Below, piece after piece: positions 1 through 11,796 of a DNA stretch of 64,000 nt. This DNA is from Petrosia ficiformis. Taxonomy: Eukaryota; Porifera; Demospongiae; Haplosclerida; Petrosiidae. The stretch spans positions 2,420,930 through 2,484,929 of the forward strand of contig OX345649.1 of assembly GCA_947044365.1 (NCBI GenBank). Direction: 5' to 3'. The notes under the pieces are model-generated. The model searched no databases, was not told the DNA's origin, and saw only the letters and a program-made list of their open reading frames with translations. The position numbers were made by a program, and so were the translations under genes. Position 1 is the stretch's first letter, and every line of letters starts with the position of its first letter.

Positions 1-206
1 CTATTTATTCATTTAATTCCCTATCTATTGCTTTATTTGTCTACTACAAATATATTTCTTTATCTCTCAACTTGTCTCTCTTTCTGTGTAGTTATATATG
101 TATCTACTTCTTTATCTATGTATGTATTTATGTATGAATTTTTGTGTTTATTGATCCGTGTTTATGATACATTCATCCCCAAACCCTGCACACTATTCCA
201 TAAAAC
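1..206. repeat. Truncated copy of the spacer unit that also precedes the CMC element
   Basis: This segment aligns base by base, with scattered substitutions, to about 10932-11241. Shared landmarks are CCCTATCTATTGCT, TTTGTCTACTAC, CATTCATCCCCAAACCC and CCATAAAACGTA. The main length difference is that the AT dinucleotide tract at 11034-11133 is only a few bases here (near 88-97). The left side of the unit is cut by the window edge. A 67-residue open frame at 28-231 is low-complexity and not treated as a gene. Confidence 0.85.
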
Positions 207-209
207 GTA
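207..209. other. Empty-site equivalent (GTA) of the CMC transposon insertion
   Basis: The sequence CCATAAAACGTACACCCTA here is uninterrupted. In the paralogous locus the same left flank ends in GTA at 11242-11244 and the same right flank starts with GTA at 17348-17350, with the 6.1-kb transposon between. This copy therefore shows the pre-insertion state and defines a 3-bp target duplication. Confidence 0.85.
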
Positions 210-315
210 CACCCTAAATAGAAAACAGTAAATCGTAAGCACTAAACACTAATCCCAAAAGCAAAAACACTAAACACTGAATCCCAAATTTGAAGCTTTA
301 CCTTACTACCATCCT

Positions 316-335
316 ACATACCTACCTACCTACCC
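316..335. repeat. Short CTAC microsatellite
   Basis: About five near-perfect copies of the tetranucleotide CTAC occur in the run CATACCTACCTACCTACC. It is less regular in the paralogue near 17450-17465. Confidence 0.7.
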
Positions 336-1495
336 GTCTTTCAACATACCACTTTCTGGTTAATAACATATCATTTCCTTGTTAGATGTTCTTAGGTGTT
401 CACTAGTTATAAATATATTCTTGTCTTGTGAGATAGAATGAATGCATTGCACACTGAGTTGAGACTGTTATTTTATTATTTGAATATCTTCATATTTCTG
501 GTACGTTGCATTTAGCAGATGAACTTCAGCAAATTTTATTTGTCGTTCGTATTTTGTTTATGTGATTTTATTCCCCTCGATCATAGATTAATTCATTATA
601 ATAATAAATGCACTCGTTAACATGTTTAGTTTTCCTTAAACTTCAGTTATTTAATTATGGTCCCTTGTCTACGAAAGGATTTATTGTTCCTCCGGCGGGT
701 TTAAATCTCTCAAAACTTGGTGATTTAAAGACAAATACTCAGTAAGTTAGGAAATTAAAATTCCACACTCTACTACGTTTCATATATGCAGTCACTATCG
801 TAAAGTCACTGTCAAACAGGATTAGTTTTCCGCTAACTTAAGTTTTATTAGGTCTCTCTCCCCAAGTTAGTTTCAAGTAAAATTTAACATGAACCATTCA
901 CTAGGTTAGTATTGCTAATCATGTATTGTACACATTTCATATAATCACTATACTTATAAATGAGTAGATTTCAGAGTGCTGTGAATTGTTTTGCAATTTA
1001 GCTGTACATCATGATGGGAATTCTAAATTGCAAATTCCAAATTCTCACTCCTCCCCACATTCATATGTATATTCAATCAATATAAACTCCCTCTACAATA
1101 TGTTTAGTTCATTCCCAAGTTAGGGTAATGATGTACTCCCATTCACTCCTCCAAATTCCTCCACACATTAGCTTAATCCAACAGATGACTACACATGAAG
1201 CTCTTGTAGATGACTCCTCCCCCTGACTCCTATGTTATAGTGACTACTCCTTTTGACAAATCATTGTGAGTATTCATGGATCTTTATGAATTCTTGTGAC
1301 TGTTGATGATTACTCCAATCTCCTATTTTCTACAGCTAAAACTTTAATTATATCTTCGAAATCTCATCCCTCTTCATGATGTACTCCGGACTAATCATTT
1401 AGGCAACTCAAAATGAAGTCCCTTCATGAGTACTTGCAACCCATTTCTAGTGACATTAATATTTTGTCTGATATGATGAGTATGCGGATAAATTT

Positions 1496-1756
1496 ATGTA
1501 TGTTAAAAGCTTGGTACTCCAACGCTCGTTTAATGATTCAATGATTACAATTATAAATGCACAATTCATTTTGTTTGTTCCTTTTCCCCAGGTTACTTGT
1601 TTAGGTTTCATGAATCCAATCGACATAAAATGGAGTGATGTTGTACTACGTGAGTTATTCCACCTTTCACATATAATTCATTCTGTATTCAATTCTTATC
1701 ACCAATATGTGTATTTCATTCATCAATTGAGTCTTAAAGGAGAGTTTGTACAGTGA
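1496..1756 (+). other. Open frame of 86 codons kept in both copies of the duplication; unrecognised
   Basis: The predicted peptide holds stretches such as TCLGFMNP and YVYFIHQL and belongs to no family I recognise. The paralogous frame at 18578-18850 encodes a clearly related peptide (shared TCLGFMNP, KWSDVV/QWSDVV, REL, YVYFIHQL) ending at the same TGA. No indel separates the two copies across about 258 bases, although indels are common in the flanks. There is no obvious promoter, and a CCCCAGG splice-acceptor-like run sits inside it. It could be an exon remnant of an old repeat or simply an intact non-coding stretch. I do not claim it is expressed. Confidence 0.2.
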
Positions 1757-1757
1757 T

Positions 1758-1863
1758 CTTGTAGTATATCAACGTCTTCTTTCTTGATTGTAGTAAAACT
1801 TCTTGATAGACTTGTAGTATACCAACGTCTTCTTTCTCGGTTATAGTATTAGTTCCTCATAGT
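1758..1863. repeat. Two-copy tandem repeat, 53-bp period
   Basis: CTTGTAGTATA(T/C)CAACGTCTTC starts at 1758 and again at 1811. The same pair is present in the paralogue near 18851-18955, so the tandem event came before the larger duplication. Confidence 0.8.
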
Positions 1864-2199
1864 TCTTGTTCTTGCTAGATAGGGATATATTCTTGTCTTG
1901 TAGAATTACACGATAAAATAATTTGTAAGACCGTTAGATTGCAATTTTACTTATGTCTTACATCTCACTATTGTGAAGACGAAGTTAAGACATGCTGATA
2001 TTCATTCTTAAGAGTTCCGCTGACGAATGCTCGTAATGACTCCAACTACAAGTCACATCAATGTTCAGAATTATTCTCACCCATTCATTTCAAGTGTCAA
2101 GTGTCATCAATTATGTCTAACTAATTCGGTTGTCTACATTCACGGAAAGAATGCAGGTTCCATGCTCCATTATCGTCAAATCTGGAGTATTCTATTTGA

Positions 2200-4740
2200 A
2201 TTATCACTCTAATTGTTTGTGAAATCTCCATTCCCTAAACATGTGAAATCACCAGTCGTCTGTCTTGTCTTATCTCCAGTCTCCAGTCAACCTTGTGAAT
2301 TTTCCAACCTACAGACATTTAAGTTCTGTACATTACAGTTGCGAGTCTCCCAAACAATCTATCCTGCATTCTTTATGTCAGTTATGCAGACTCCAGTATT
2401 CAGTTACTAAGTTAATTTACCTGTTCTCATCAAGAACCTTACTTGGTAAGCGTATGAGATTAACTAGATTATGTAATCCTTTCCATTATTCATGTACTGA
2501 TTAGAATTGTAAATGCAGTATTTAATGTTTACTATATCCCCAAGTTCTGTTTCATAGGAGGAGTCCATTTGTTCGATGAGAACTGATTTCATTGTGTACA
2601 CAGTTTGAGGTATTTCTCATTTTCGTTCCATGTAATTTTACTCTGCAATAGAGTTATTTGTTTGGTGCCATAAGTTACGTGTATATACCATTCCAAACTA
2701 CTTCCATCATTTGCATATTCATTCATTCATTATAACACAGGTGCACTAATTCATGTGTTTAGTTTGTTTCCAAAGTTAGGTTCTTAGGTCGATGCAAGTT
2801 GTAGTGGTGCGATGGTTCTTTGTTCTTTGAGTTTGATGTCACTCCAGTTAAGTTGATTTATTCGTTGTAATCATTAGTTTTACTCAGTAGTCGTATACTT
2901 TTCAGTAACCCATTCCATCATTCAGATACCCAATATAAATGTAAATGCAGTATTATATCTGTTTATTTTTCCTTCAAGTTTCATTTCATAGGAGTGATCT
3001 ATTTCCTGAAGAAACAGTGATCTGTTTGTGTTCACAAACTGAGTTTAGCAATGATTTCCTTTGAAATCACAAGTTGAGGATCTCTCTTAAGACGTTTGTT
3101 ATAAATACAAGGTAGTTATTTGGTTATTGTGTTAAGTTTTTTATACCATCAAGCACTCTTCCATCATTTGTATATTCATTCAATAATTATAACTATAATT
3201 GCACTAGTTAATATGTTGAGTTTGCTTCCCAAGTTAGGTTGTAGGTCGATGCCAGGTGTAGTGGACCGATTCTGATGCTTAGACTTCATTCAAGTTAAGT
3301 TGATTTATATATATTTATTTTACTAAGTAGTTGTATAAGTTAATGTAGTCCGTTTCCCCATTCATGTAACATTATATATGTTTACTTTTCCCCAAGTTAC
3401 CTTTCATAGGTGTGGTCCATTTACTCAAAGATGAGTGATCGTTTTTTGTTCAAAATTTGTAAATACATGATGGCTTGTGTCGTAAGTTTTGTATACTGTC
3501 AAACACTCTTCCATTGTTTGTATATTCCTTCATTCATCACAATTATAAATCCCATATATAATGTATTTTGTTACTCCCAAGTATAGTATCTTAGGTGCAG
3601 TGAGTTACCCCATGCGTGCACAGATTCAGAGAGGAATCTGTATTGGTAAGTTAATCATTTTATGTTTTTCATACACATTTTATATGTATTTGTAGTTCTT
3701 CTCATGTGATATGTAATTCTTAGTTCTTGGTAGTTCTTGTAGTTGTTGGTGATTTTAGGTATTTCTTGAAGGTTTTTAGTAGTTCTTGGTAGTTCTTGAA
3801 GTTCTTCATAGTTCTGGTAGTTCTTGCTGCAGCTTACAATATTATTTATGTCGTAGTAGTTCTTGTGATCTTGTAGTTCTTTTATTTCTTGTAGTTCTTG
3901 GTAGTTCTTGTTACGTCTTTGCAGTTCTTGGTAGTTCTTGATGTTCTCACACAGTTTATATTTACAAGAGGTTGCTGTATTCTAGCTGTGGAACGACGCT
4001 GCAGAGTAGTTCTCATTCTCGACATACTTTTAATAATGCGTGATACTGTATGTGTTCATAATATGAAATCTTTTAATTTTATCAACAGTAATTATCTATA
4101 GTTAATAAGTAATTAAATATTAATTTATTGATAGTTTAATTAATTATATCATTATTTAAACTGTTAATTAAACAGTGAAGTAATAATATTAATTAGTTTA
4201 TTACTGTTACTGGTTAATTAATTTTACCAATAACTATTACTAATTAACTGAAAATGGTGGGTGTGTTCATTGTTCAGATGGACATTCTAAAATGAGAGAG
4301 AAATATTTGATAGTGATTGCTGATTGAGAATTAAACCTGTGAGTTTTCATTAAAATATAACTCCATTTTCTCTTACTAGAATGTACTGGCTGTGTTGAAA
4401 ATGAAATCCTTTCTACAATGTTTCTGAGGACTTTCATCTGATACTAGTAATTTTACAATGATTATGTCCAACATTCTATTCCCATTCTGTAGATAGCTTC
4501 TAAGGGTGACATTACACATTGAGAGTGGAAATTGTATCTTATAGAGTGAGCTGTTGAATGTTATGTTAGTTAATATTTGTTCCACACTCCAGGTCCTCCG
4601 TAGAGGTCAGGTTAATTCTGATTGCTGTCACTTCCAAGACATTCCTTCGTATGCTTTCTAATATTGTTTAAAATATGAGTACAAGGAAGGGATTTGATAG
4701 AATATTATTTAGTACTCAAATATAGCACCTCAAGTATAGT
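2200..4740. repeat. AT-rich degenerate repeat block, no gene seen
   Basis: This stretch holds diverged copies of a box of about 60-70 bases whose recognisable core is ATAATTATAAATGCA followed by ATGTTTAGTTT and CCCCAAGTTAG. I see instances near 2500-2560, 2720-2790, 2930-3000, 3175-3245, 3350-3415 and 3535-3600, spaced about 150-300 bases. Short open frames (for example 2027-2504, 3898-4101 and 4376-4585) resemble no protein and have no supporting signals. 4070-4250 is almost pure A/T and rich in TTAATTA dyads. Confidence 0.65.
3690..3955. repeat. Imperfect TAGTTCTTGG minisatellite
   Basis: The decamer-like word TAGTTCTTGG and variants such as TAGTTCTTGAAG and TAGTTCTTGTAG recur about 15 times with a period of roughly 10-14 bases. 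The array is irregular and interrupted near 3830-3860. It has no counterpart in the 17.3-19.3 kb paralogue, which ends before this point. Confidence 0.7.
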
Positions 4741-5245
4741 GTTTTCATAACAATTTCTCAGTAAGTTTCAAAACCTATGAATTTCCATCCCCCGCTCTTC
4801 AGTCGTTCATCTATTATTATCACAAATCACTAATAACATGTTTAGTTTTGAACTAACATACGTATTTTAGTCTTTCCCCCCTTTCTTCTAAAGATTAAAG
4901 TCCAAACATTTGCTCAATTAGTGTTGGGAATTACGTAATGCAGGTTTCACCTAAGCACATATGAACTGTATAACATGTTTAGTTCATTACCAAAGTTAAA
5001 TTTCTCAGTCATGTGAATGTTTCCACAAGTTATCTGTAGTTCATATTTCAGTAAGGGAATATTATTATGTATTCCACTTCATTGCTCCTCTCTCATTGAT
5101 ACGCATATTCGTTCAATATTAATGTAAGTCTCTTTACAATATGTTTAGTTATTTCCAAAATTAATTTAATTGTTAATTATGTACTCCTATTGACTACTTC
5201 AGAATCCTCAAGACACAAATGGAATCCACCAGATGACTCATCGAG
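4740..5245. repeat. Third, diverged copy of the 725-1210 segment
   Basis: The order of words is the same as in 725-1210 and 17815-18310: CTCAGTAAGTTT, then a TGTTTAGTT box, then TTTCCACAAGTTATCTGTAG, then a second TTTACAATATGTTTAGTT box, then a run ending CCACCAGATGACT. Identity is visibly lower than between the other two copies. The 1-5290 block is therefore itself built from an older tandem or dispersed unit of about 4 kb. Confidence 0.65.
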
Positions 5246-5295
5246 AAGACATTGATTTGATGTAAAGCTGTTCAAATTGGTAAGGGTACACTGTA

Positions 5296-6235
5296 TCTAT
5301 GAGTCTATCCATAGAAACCTGTATTGTATTTATATCTCTAAGCATGTATTTATCTATGGACCTTATTCTTAGATACACAACTATCTACATAATTATTCTT
5401 CTATCTATCGATTTATATAGTGTGCTATCAATGTATCCGTCTAATTCTCTATCTATCTTTCTATCTATCTACGTATTTACATATTTACATATTTATTGAT
5501 CTATCTATATATAAACATTTGTCTGCCTATGTATCTATCCGTCCATTCATCCATTCATGCATCCATCCATCAATCCAAAAGTCCATCCATCCATTCCTTC
5601 ATTTCACCATTCATATATCCATCTGTTCAAACAATTCAAACTGCACAGCATCCGTGTGTGTTTATACAACTACCAGTATATCTAACAGTTCGTCTCGCAC
5701 ACTGTCTGTCCGTCTATTTATTTATCTTTCTACTTATCTATTTATCTATCCATCACACTATCTATTTGTCTGTCTATTTATCTATTCATTCCATATTCCA
5801 TAACTATTTTTCATTCCATATATCTACTTGACTAAATATCTGTACATGACTATCTGTCTGTCTATGCATCTGTCTCTACATCTATCATTCTGCCTCACTG
5901 TCCTTCCATCCGTTCGCTTGTACATTCATCCATCTGTCCATCCGTCCGTTTGTCCCTTTATTCCTCCATTCATCCATCTTGCCATCCATCCATTTAACAA
6001 TCCAAACGTCCATCCATTTATCAATCCAAATATCCATCCATCCATCCATCCATCAAAACATACATCCATTCATCAACTGTCTATTTATCTATGCATCTAT
6101 TGAACAGTCTATCATTACTTCCCTCCATCCATCCATCCATCCATCCATCATTCCATCCATCCTTCCATCCATCCTTCCATCCATGCTTCCATCCATCCAT
6201 CCATTAATTTATGTATATTCTCTCTGTTTGACTGT
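5296..6235. repeat. CTAT/CCAT tetranucleotide array
   Basis: 5296-5520 is mostly degenerate CTAT, and 5520-6235 is CCAT/CATC with long perfect runs near 6038-6060 and 6123-6205. Open frames here (5420-5803, 5828-6103, 5979-6326) consist of Ile/Leu/Ser/His/Pro repeats produced by the tetranucleotide and are not genes. A related array lies at 10080-10735. Confidence 0.9.
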
Positions 6236-6440
6236 TTGTCTGTCTGTCTTTCTGTCTCTACCTATCTTTTTATTAATTTATATAGATATCTTTTTATCTG
6301 TATTATATTGTATATATGTATCATAGCATTTATGTACCTAACTATTTATTCATTTAACTCTATATCTATTACTCTATTTGTCTACTATCAATATAATAAT
6401 TTATCTATCAACCTGTCTCTCTACCTGTGTAGTTATATAT
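6236..6440. repeat. Spacer unit, copy between CCAT array and 9-bp array
   Basis: It is collinear with 10808-11035 and with the start of the window. Shared words include TATATGTATCATAG, TATTTATTCATTTAACTC, TTTGTCTACTA and GTGTAGTTATATAT. The unit stops abruptly at the TATATAT tract near 6437 and passes straight into the 9-bp array. At the same place the copy at 11034 carries an AT microsatellite, and the copy at 90 carries neither. Confidence 0.8.
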
Positions 6441-9400
6441 ATCCTGCCTATTCGGTCTATTCTGTCCATTCTACCGTTCCTGTCTGTCTATCATTTCTAT
6501 CCTGTCTATCCTGTCTATCCTGTCTACCCTGTCACTCTTCTCTATTCTGTCGATACTCTCTATCCTATAGATCCTGCATATGTACCTAGTCTATCCTGTC
6601 TAGCCTCTCTATTCTGTCTATTTTGTCTATCCTGTCAGTCCTGTCTTTCATGTCTATCTTGTCTATTTTGTCTATTCTGTACAACCTGTCCATCCTTCAC
6701 ATGAACCCTATCTATCCTGTCTATCGTGTCTATCCTGCCAATCCTGTCTATCCTGTCTATCCTGTCTATCCTGTCTATTTTCTCTATCCTGTCTCTCTTC
6801 TCTATTCTGTGGAGCCTATCTCTCCTTTCCATCTTGCATGTGTATCCAGTCTATCCTGTCTATCCTCTCATTCCTGTCCATCCTCTCCATTCTATCTATC
6901 TTGTCTATCCTGTCAGTCCTGTCTATCTTGTCAATCTTCTCTATTATGTCGATCCTGTCTATTCTGTCTATCCTACAAATGTATACTTTCTGTCTTGTCT
7001 GTCATATCTATCTTCTCTATTCTGTCTATTCTGTCCAACCTATCAATCCTTCACGTGAACCCTATCTATCCTGTCTATCATCTCCATCCAGTCTATCCTG
7101 TGTATCTTGTCTCTTCTCTTCCTCCTGTCTATTCTGACTGTCCGGTCTATCTTGTATATCCTGTCTATCCGGTCTATCCTGTGTATCCTATCCCCCTGTA
7201 TATCCTTTCCATCCTGTCTATCCTGTTTATCTTGTCTATCCTGTCTATCCTGTCTATCCAGTCTATCCAGTCTATCCTCTCTATCTAGTCCATAATATCT
7301 GGCCTGTCTACCATGTCTATACTGTCTGTCTTGTATGTCCGGTCTATCCTGTCTATCCTGTCTATTGTCTCTATCCTGTCTCTCTTCTCTATTCTGTGGA
7401 GCCTATCTCTCCTTTCTATCTTGCATGTGTATCCAGTCTATCTTGTCTATCCTGTCATTCCTGTCCTTCCTGTCCATCCTGTCTATTCTGTCGATCCTGT
7501 CTATCCTGTCAATTCTGTCTGACTATCTTGTCTCTCTGTCCTGTCTATCCTGTCTATCCTGTCTATCCTGTCTATTCTGTCAATCCTGTCTATCCTGTCT
7601 ATCCCGTCTACCCTGTTTATCCTGTCTATCTTTTATATCCTGTCTATCCAGTATATTTTGTCTATCCTGTTTATCCTGTCTATCCTGTCCATATTGTCCA
7701 TCCTGTCTATCTTGTCTTTTTATCCTGTCTATACTGTCTTTCCTGTCTACCCTCTCTATCCTATCTATCCTCTCTATCCTGCATGTGTACTCTGTCTATC
7801 CTTTCCATCCTTTCCATCCTTTCTATTTTGTCTATCCTGTCTATCTTTTCTGTTCCGTCTATCCCATTTATCTTGTCTCTTCCGTCTATCTTGTCTATCT
7901 TCTCTATCTTCTCTATCCTGTCTATCATTTCTTTCCCGTCTATCTTTTCTTTCCTGACAATCCTGTCTATCTTGTCTACCTTGTCTATCCTTGCTATCCA
8001 GTCTATCACGTCTATTCTGTCTATCTTGACTCTCCTGTCTCTCCTATCTTTCCTGTATACTTTGTCTGTTCTGTCTATCCTGTCTTACCTGGGTATCCAG
8101 TCTATCTTGCATGTGTACCATGTCTATCTTGTCTATCCTTTCTATCCTGTCTAACATGTCTATCCTGTCTATCCTGTCTATCCTTTTTATCTTGTCTATC
8201 TTCTCCATTCTGTTGTACTGTCTACCTATCCTGCATGCGTACCCAGTCTATCCTGTCTATCATGTCTATCTTGTCTATTCCGTCTATTCTGTCTATCCTG
8301 TCCATCCTGCACGTGTACACTCTCTATTCAGTCTATCCGGTCTATCCCCTCTATCCTGTATGTCCTGTCTAACGTGACTATCATTTCTATTATGCCTATT
8401 CTGTCTATATTTTCTATCCCGTCTATCCTGTCTATCTTGTTTATCTTCTCTATTCTTTCGATCCTGTCTATCCTATCTATCCTATCTATCCTGCAAGTGT
8501 TCCCAGTGTATCCGGTCTGTCTATCTTGTCTCTCTGTCTATTCTGTCTATCCTGTCTATACTGTCTATCCTGTCTATCTTGTCAATCCTGTCTATCCTGT
8601 CTATCTTATCTATCCTGCATGTCTACCATAACTATCTTGTCTATACTGTCTATCCCCTCTATTTTGTCTGTCCTATCAAACGTGTCTATCCTTTCTTTAA
8701 TGTCTATTCTGTCTATATTGTCTATCCCGTCTGTCCTGTCTATCTTGTTTGCGTTCTCTATTCTTTCGATCCTGTCTATCCTATCTAACATGCAAGTGTA
8801 CCCAATATTTCCTGTCTGTCTATCTTGTCCTTTCTGCCTATCTTGTCTACCTTGTCTATCCTGTATATCTTGTCTATCCTGTCTATCCTGTCTATCTTGT
8901 CTATCCTGCATGTGTACCATGCCTATCTTGTCTATCCTGTCTATCCCCTCTATCTTGTCTGTCCTGTCTAACGTGTCTATCCTTTCTATAATGTCTATTC
9001 TGTCTATATTGTCTATCCCGTCTATCCTGTCTATCTCGTTTATCTTCTCTATTCTTTCGATGCTGTCTATACTATCTATCCAGCATGTGTACCTTCTCTA
9101 TCCTCTCTATTCCATCTATCTTGTCTCTTCTGTCTACCCTTTCCATCCTGTCTATACTGCACGGGTACCCTGTAAATCCTGTCTATCTTGACAATCCTGA
9201 CTATCTTGCCTATTCTGTCTATCCTGTCTATCCTGTCTATCCTGTTTATCCTGTCTATCCTGTCTATCCTGTCTACCTTGTCTATCCAGTCTGTCCTGTC
9301 TACCTTGTCGATTCTGTCTATGCTAACTTTCTTCTCTATCCTGCTTATCCTCTTTATCCTGTTTATCTTGTCCATCCTGTCTGTCTTGTCTCGCTTGTCT

Positions 9401-9846
9401 ATCCTCTCTATCCTGTCTATTCTGTCTATCTTGTCTAATCTGTCTATCCTGTGTACCATGTCTATCTACACAATCCTGTCTTTCCTGTCTATCCAGTCTA
9501 TCCTGCATGTGTACAATGTCTATCCTGTCTATCCTGTCTAATTTGTCTATCTGGTCTATCTTGTCTATCCTGTCTATCCTGTATATTGTGTCATATTGTC
9601 TATCTCGTATATCCTGTCTATCTTGTCTATCATCTCTATCCTATCTATCATGTCTATCCTGTCTATCTTGTCTATCCTGTCTAGCCCATCTGCCCTGTCC
9701 ACATTTTCTACTCTGTCTATCCTGTCTATCCCCTCTATCTTGTTTACCCTGTCTGTCAACTCTTCCTTGTCTATTCTGTCAGCCCTGTCTATCCTGTCTT
9801 TCCTGTCTATCATGACTATCTTGTTTATCCTATATATCTTTCTTGT
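6440..9846. repeat. 9-bp minisatellite, unit CTATCCTGT (forward block)
   Basis: The unit CTATCCTGT and one- or two-base variants (CTATCTTGT, CTATTCTGT, CCATCCTGT) run almost without a break for about 3.4 kb, roughly 380 unit lengths. Because the unit is three codons long and has no stop, all three forward frames stay open and give Leu-Ser-Cys, Tyr-Pro-Val or Ser-Ile-Leu repeats. The longest, 7335-8372, is 345 codons. These are composition artefacts. A second element, consensus GCATGTGTACC, interrupts the array at intervals (for example 6835, 7423, 7782, 8108, 8305, 8615, 8905, 9083 and 9502). Confidence 0.95.
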
Positions 9847-9847
9847 C

Positions 9848-10078
9848 TTCCATGATGGGGTACACGTGTAGGATAGAGAGGATAAACAGGATAGACCGGA
9901 TAGACAAGAGAGACAAGATAGATAGGGTGGACAGGATAGACAGGATATACCAAATATGCAGGATAGATAGGATCGACAGGATATACTGTATAGACACAAT
10001 AGACATGATAGACAAGGTAGACATACTACACATGCATGATAGACTGATAGAGAGAATAAGCAGGATAATCATGTTAAT
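9848..10078. repeat. Inverted block of the 9-bp minisatellite
   Basis: From 9870 onward the same unit is read on the opposite strand (ACAGGATAG and variants). The hinge is the perfect 10-bp palindrome TACACGTGTA at 9861-9870, which is the interspersed spacer motif of the forward block joined to its own complement. The inverted block ends near 10027-10078 with another spacer copy (ACACATGCATGATAG) and an AT tract. Confidence 0.9.
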
Positions 10079-10079
10079 A

Positions 10080-10735
10080 TATATATATCTAAACAGTCCA
10101 TCCAACCTTCCGTCCAACCATTCATCCATCTATCCATCCATCAAAACACAGATCCATCCATTCATTCCTGCATTTATTCATCCAATCATACATTTCTCCA
10201 TCCATCGCTCCATCCATCCAAACGTCCATCAATCCATAACGACCATCCCACCTTCTGTCCAACCATTCATTGATCCATGCATCCATCGAAACATACATCC
10301 GTCTATCCATTCATTCCTCCTTCCATTCTCTCCCATTCTTCCATCCAACCATCCAACCATTCATTCATTCAAACTTTCATCCATCCATCAAATCAATTGT
10401 CCATTCACCCATCCATCAATTGTCTATCTATCTCTCGAACTGTCTATCAATACTTCCCTCCAGCCATCTCTCCATCCGTCTGTCCGTCTGTTTGTCCATT
10501 CTTAATCTCTCCATCCGTCTGTCCGTCTGTTTGTCCATTCTTAATTTTATTCATCCATCCCTTCATCTATCCATTCATCCAACCATCATTCAATTAATCT
10601 ATCCATCGAACTGTCTATCTATCCCTCCAAGGATCCATCTATCTGTCGATACCGTCTGTTTGTCCGTCCTGCATTCTATTCATCCATTCATCCATTCTTT
10701 CAATCATTAGTCTATCTATCTATTTATGTAAGTTT
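10080..10735. repeat. Second CCAT/CATC tetranucleotide array
   Basis: This is an irregular CCATCCAT array like 5520-6235. It includes a two-copy direct repeat of 39-bp period at 10468-10545, seen as CCATCCGTCTGTCCGTCTG at 10472 and again at 10511. The open frames 9843-10505 and 10270-10710 are repeat-derived. Confidence 0.9.
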
Positions 10736-10807
10736 TATCTATCTTTCTTTTTTTGTATCTATCTATATATCTCTTAGTCTAATTGCTATCTATTTGTTTC
10801 TCTATAT

Positions 10808-11030
10808 ATCTGTCTGTCTGACTGTTTGTCTGTCACTCTGTTTGTTAGTCTGTTTGTTTCCACCTATCTATTTATGTATATTTTTACGTATCTATTTATC
10901 CATATATGTATATATGTATCATAGAATTTATATATCCATCTATTGATTCGTTTAACTCCCTATCTATTGCTGCATTTGTCTACTACCAATCTATTTATTT
11001 ATCTCTCAACATGACTCTCTTTCTGTTTAG

Positions 11031-11033
<3 letters not shown>
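10808..11033. repeat. Spacer unit, copy left of the CMC element
   Basis: It is collinear with 6236-6435, and its right part with 1-95. It carries TATATGTATCATAGAATTT and TTTGTCTACTACCAATC. Together with 11134-11244 it forms the left flank of the transposon insertion. Confidence 0.8.
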
Positions 11034-11108
<75 letters not shown>

Positions 11109-11133
11109 AATATATATATATCTACTTATTTAT
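11034..11133. repeat. AT dinucleotide microsatellite
   Basis: Nearly uninterrupted (AT)n of about 100 bases, with single interruptions near 11071 and 11101. The equivalent position in the paralogue near the window start has only a few AT units, so the expansion is specific to this copy. Confidence 0.95.
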
Positions 11134-11244
11134 CTATGTATTTTTTATGTAGCTATTTTTGTTTTTATTGGTCAGTCTCTCTTTAGATCTGTGTTTCTGG
11201 TATACATTCATCCCCAAACCCAGCACACAAATCCATAAAACGTA

Positions 11245-11266
11245 CACTGCATGAAAAAAAGCATTT
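11245..11266 (+). repeat. Left terminal inverted repeat of the CMC element
   Basis: Starts CACTG and continues TGAAAAAA and CATTT. It pairs with 17326-17347, with mismatches at positions 6, 7, 16 and 17. Subterminal DNA to about 11510 contains words such as TATCACATATA and TAGCAT that recur in inverted form near 17255-17290, as is common next to the ends of this superfamily. Confidence 0.85.
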
Positions 11267-11526
11267 GAATTGTATATGCTTACTGATCAAATGTGTATCA
11301 CATATAGTGAATGCCTTTGCTACATATATGGTTCATGTTGTAGATGGATCACAGATGCACCTTTATGAACACCATCTATGAGCATGATTAAATGTGTAGC
11401 TGATATAGCATCTTATATGATACATATTTGATCTATTCACTGATATATTATTTAGGTGAAGCATATCTGTTTTGTTTGTGATACATATACAATTCAAATA
11501 TTAGAAGTTTTAAATACAATTAATTT

Positions 11527-11796
11527 TCAAATATAAACTTTTTTCTTGATTGGACACACAGTAAGAACAGTTTCTGTTTCAAGTTTGATGGGACACACAA
11601 CACATGCACTTTTGATCCGAGCCAGTGGGATAAATGTGGATGGGCCAAACGGTTCAAATAAGTCATGTATAAAGATTTCAATCGGATGATTGGGGGAATG
11701 ACGGTGTGGATGTGGTTTATACCACCAGACATTCGCCATTGAAGTAACATAAAACTCCCCTTTGATTTTAATCTTTTGGTGGAAATAGTATTTCAC
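11527..11796 (-). pseudogene. CMC transposase, extreme C-terminus in a shifted frame
   Basis: It overlaps the preceding piece by four bases. It reads KYYFHQKIKIKGEFYV, then WWYKPHPHR, and FEPFGPSTFIPLARIKSAC with a closing hydrophobic VVCPIKL. Relatives in this family commonly end in a similar block (an FIP(V/L)xRI core followed by a short strand), so this is the natural C-terminus put out of frame by one base. Confidence 0.75.

Larger units (their letters stand above)
207..2200. repeat. Segmental duplicate (copy 1) of 17348-19315
   Basis: The two stretches are collinear over about 2 kb. Landmarks in the same order include AAATTTGAAGCTTTAC, TATTCTTGTCTTGTGAGATA, TTCCCCTCGGTCATA (with one difference), CTCACTCCTCCCCACATTC, CTTGTTTAGGTTTCATGAAT and GCAGGTTCCATG. 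Small indels and substitutions are spread throughout. Similarity ends near 2196 and 19310, where copy 2 runs into the 21-bp minisatellite and copy 1 continues as other AT-rich DNA. I see no convincing gene here. Inside lies an open frame at 1496-1756 that is kept in both copies, and a 53-bp period tandem duplication at 1758-1863. Confidence 0.85.

Noticed and set aside
215..290. Telomere-like degenerate runs (CACTAAACACTAATCCC)
   Set aside because: No perfect hexamer array is present, and the same sequence occurs in the interior paralogue at 17370-17430.
7335..8372. A 345-codon open frame rich in Leu-Ser-Cys
   Set aside because: It is one of three simultaneously open frames produced by the 9-bp unit CTATCCTGT. 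The other frames give Tyr-Pro-Val and Ser-Ile-Leu repeats. There is no start context, domain or unit-independent sequence.
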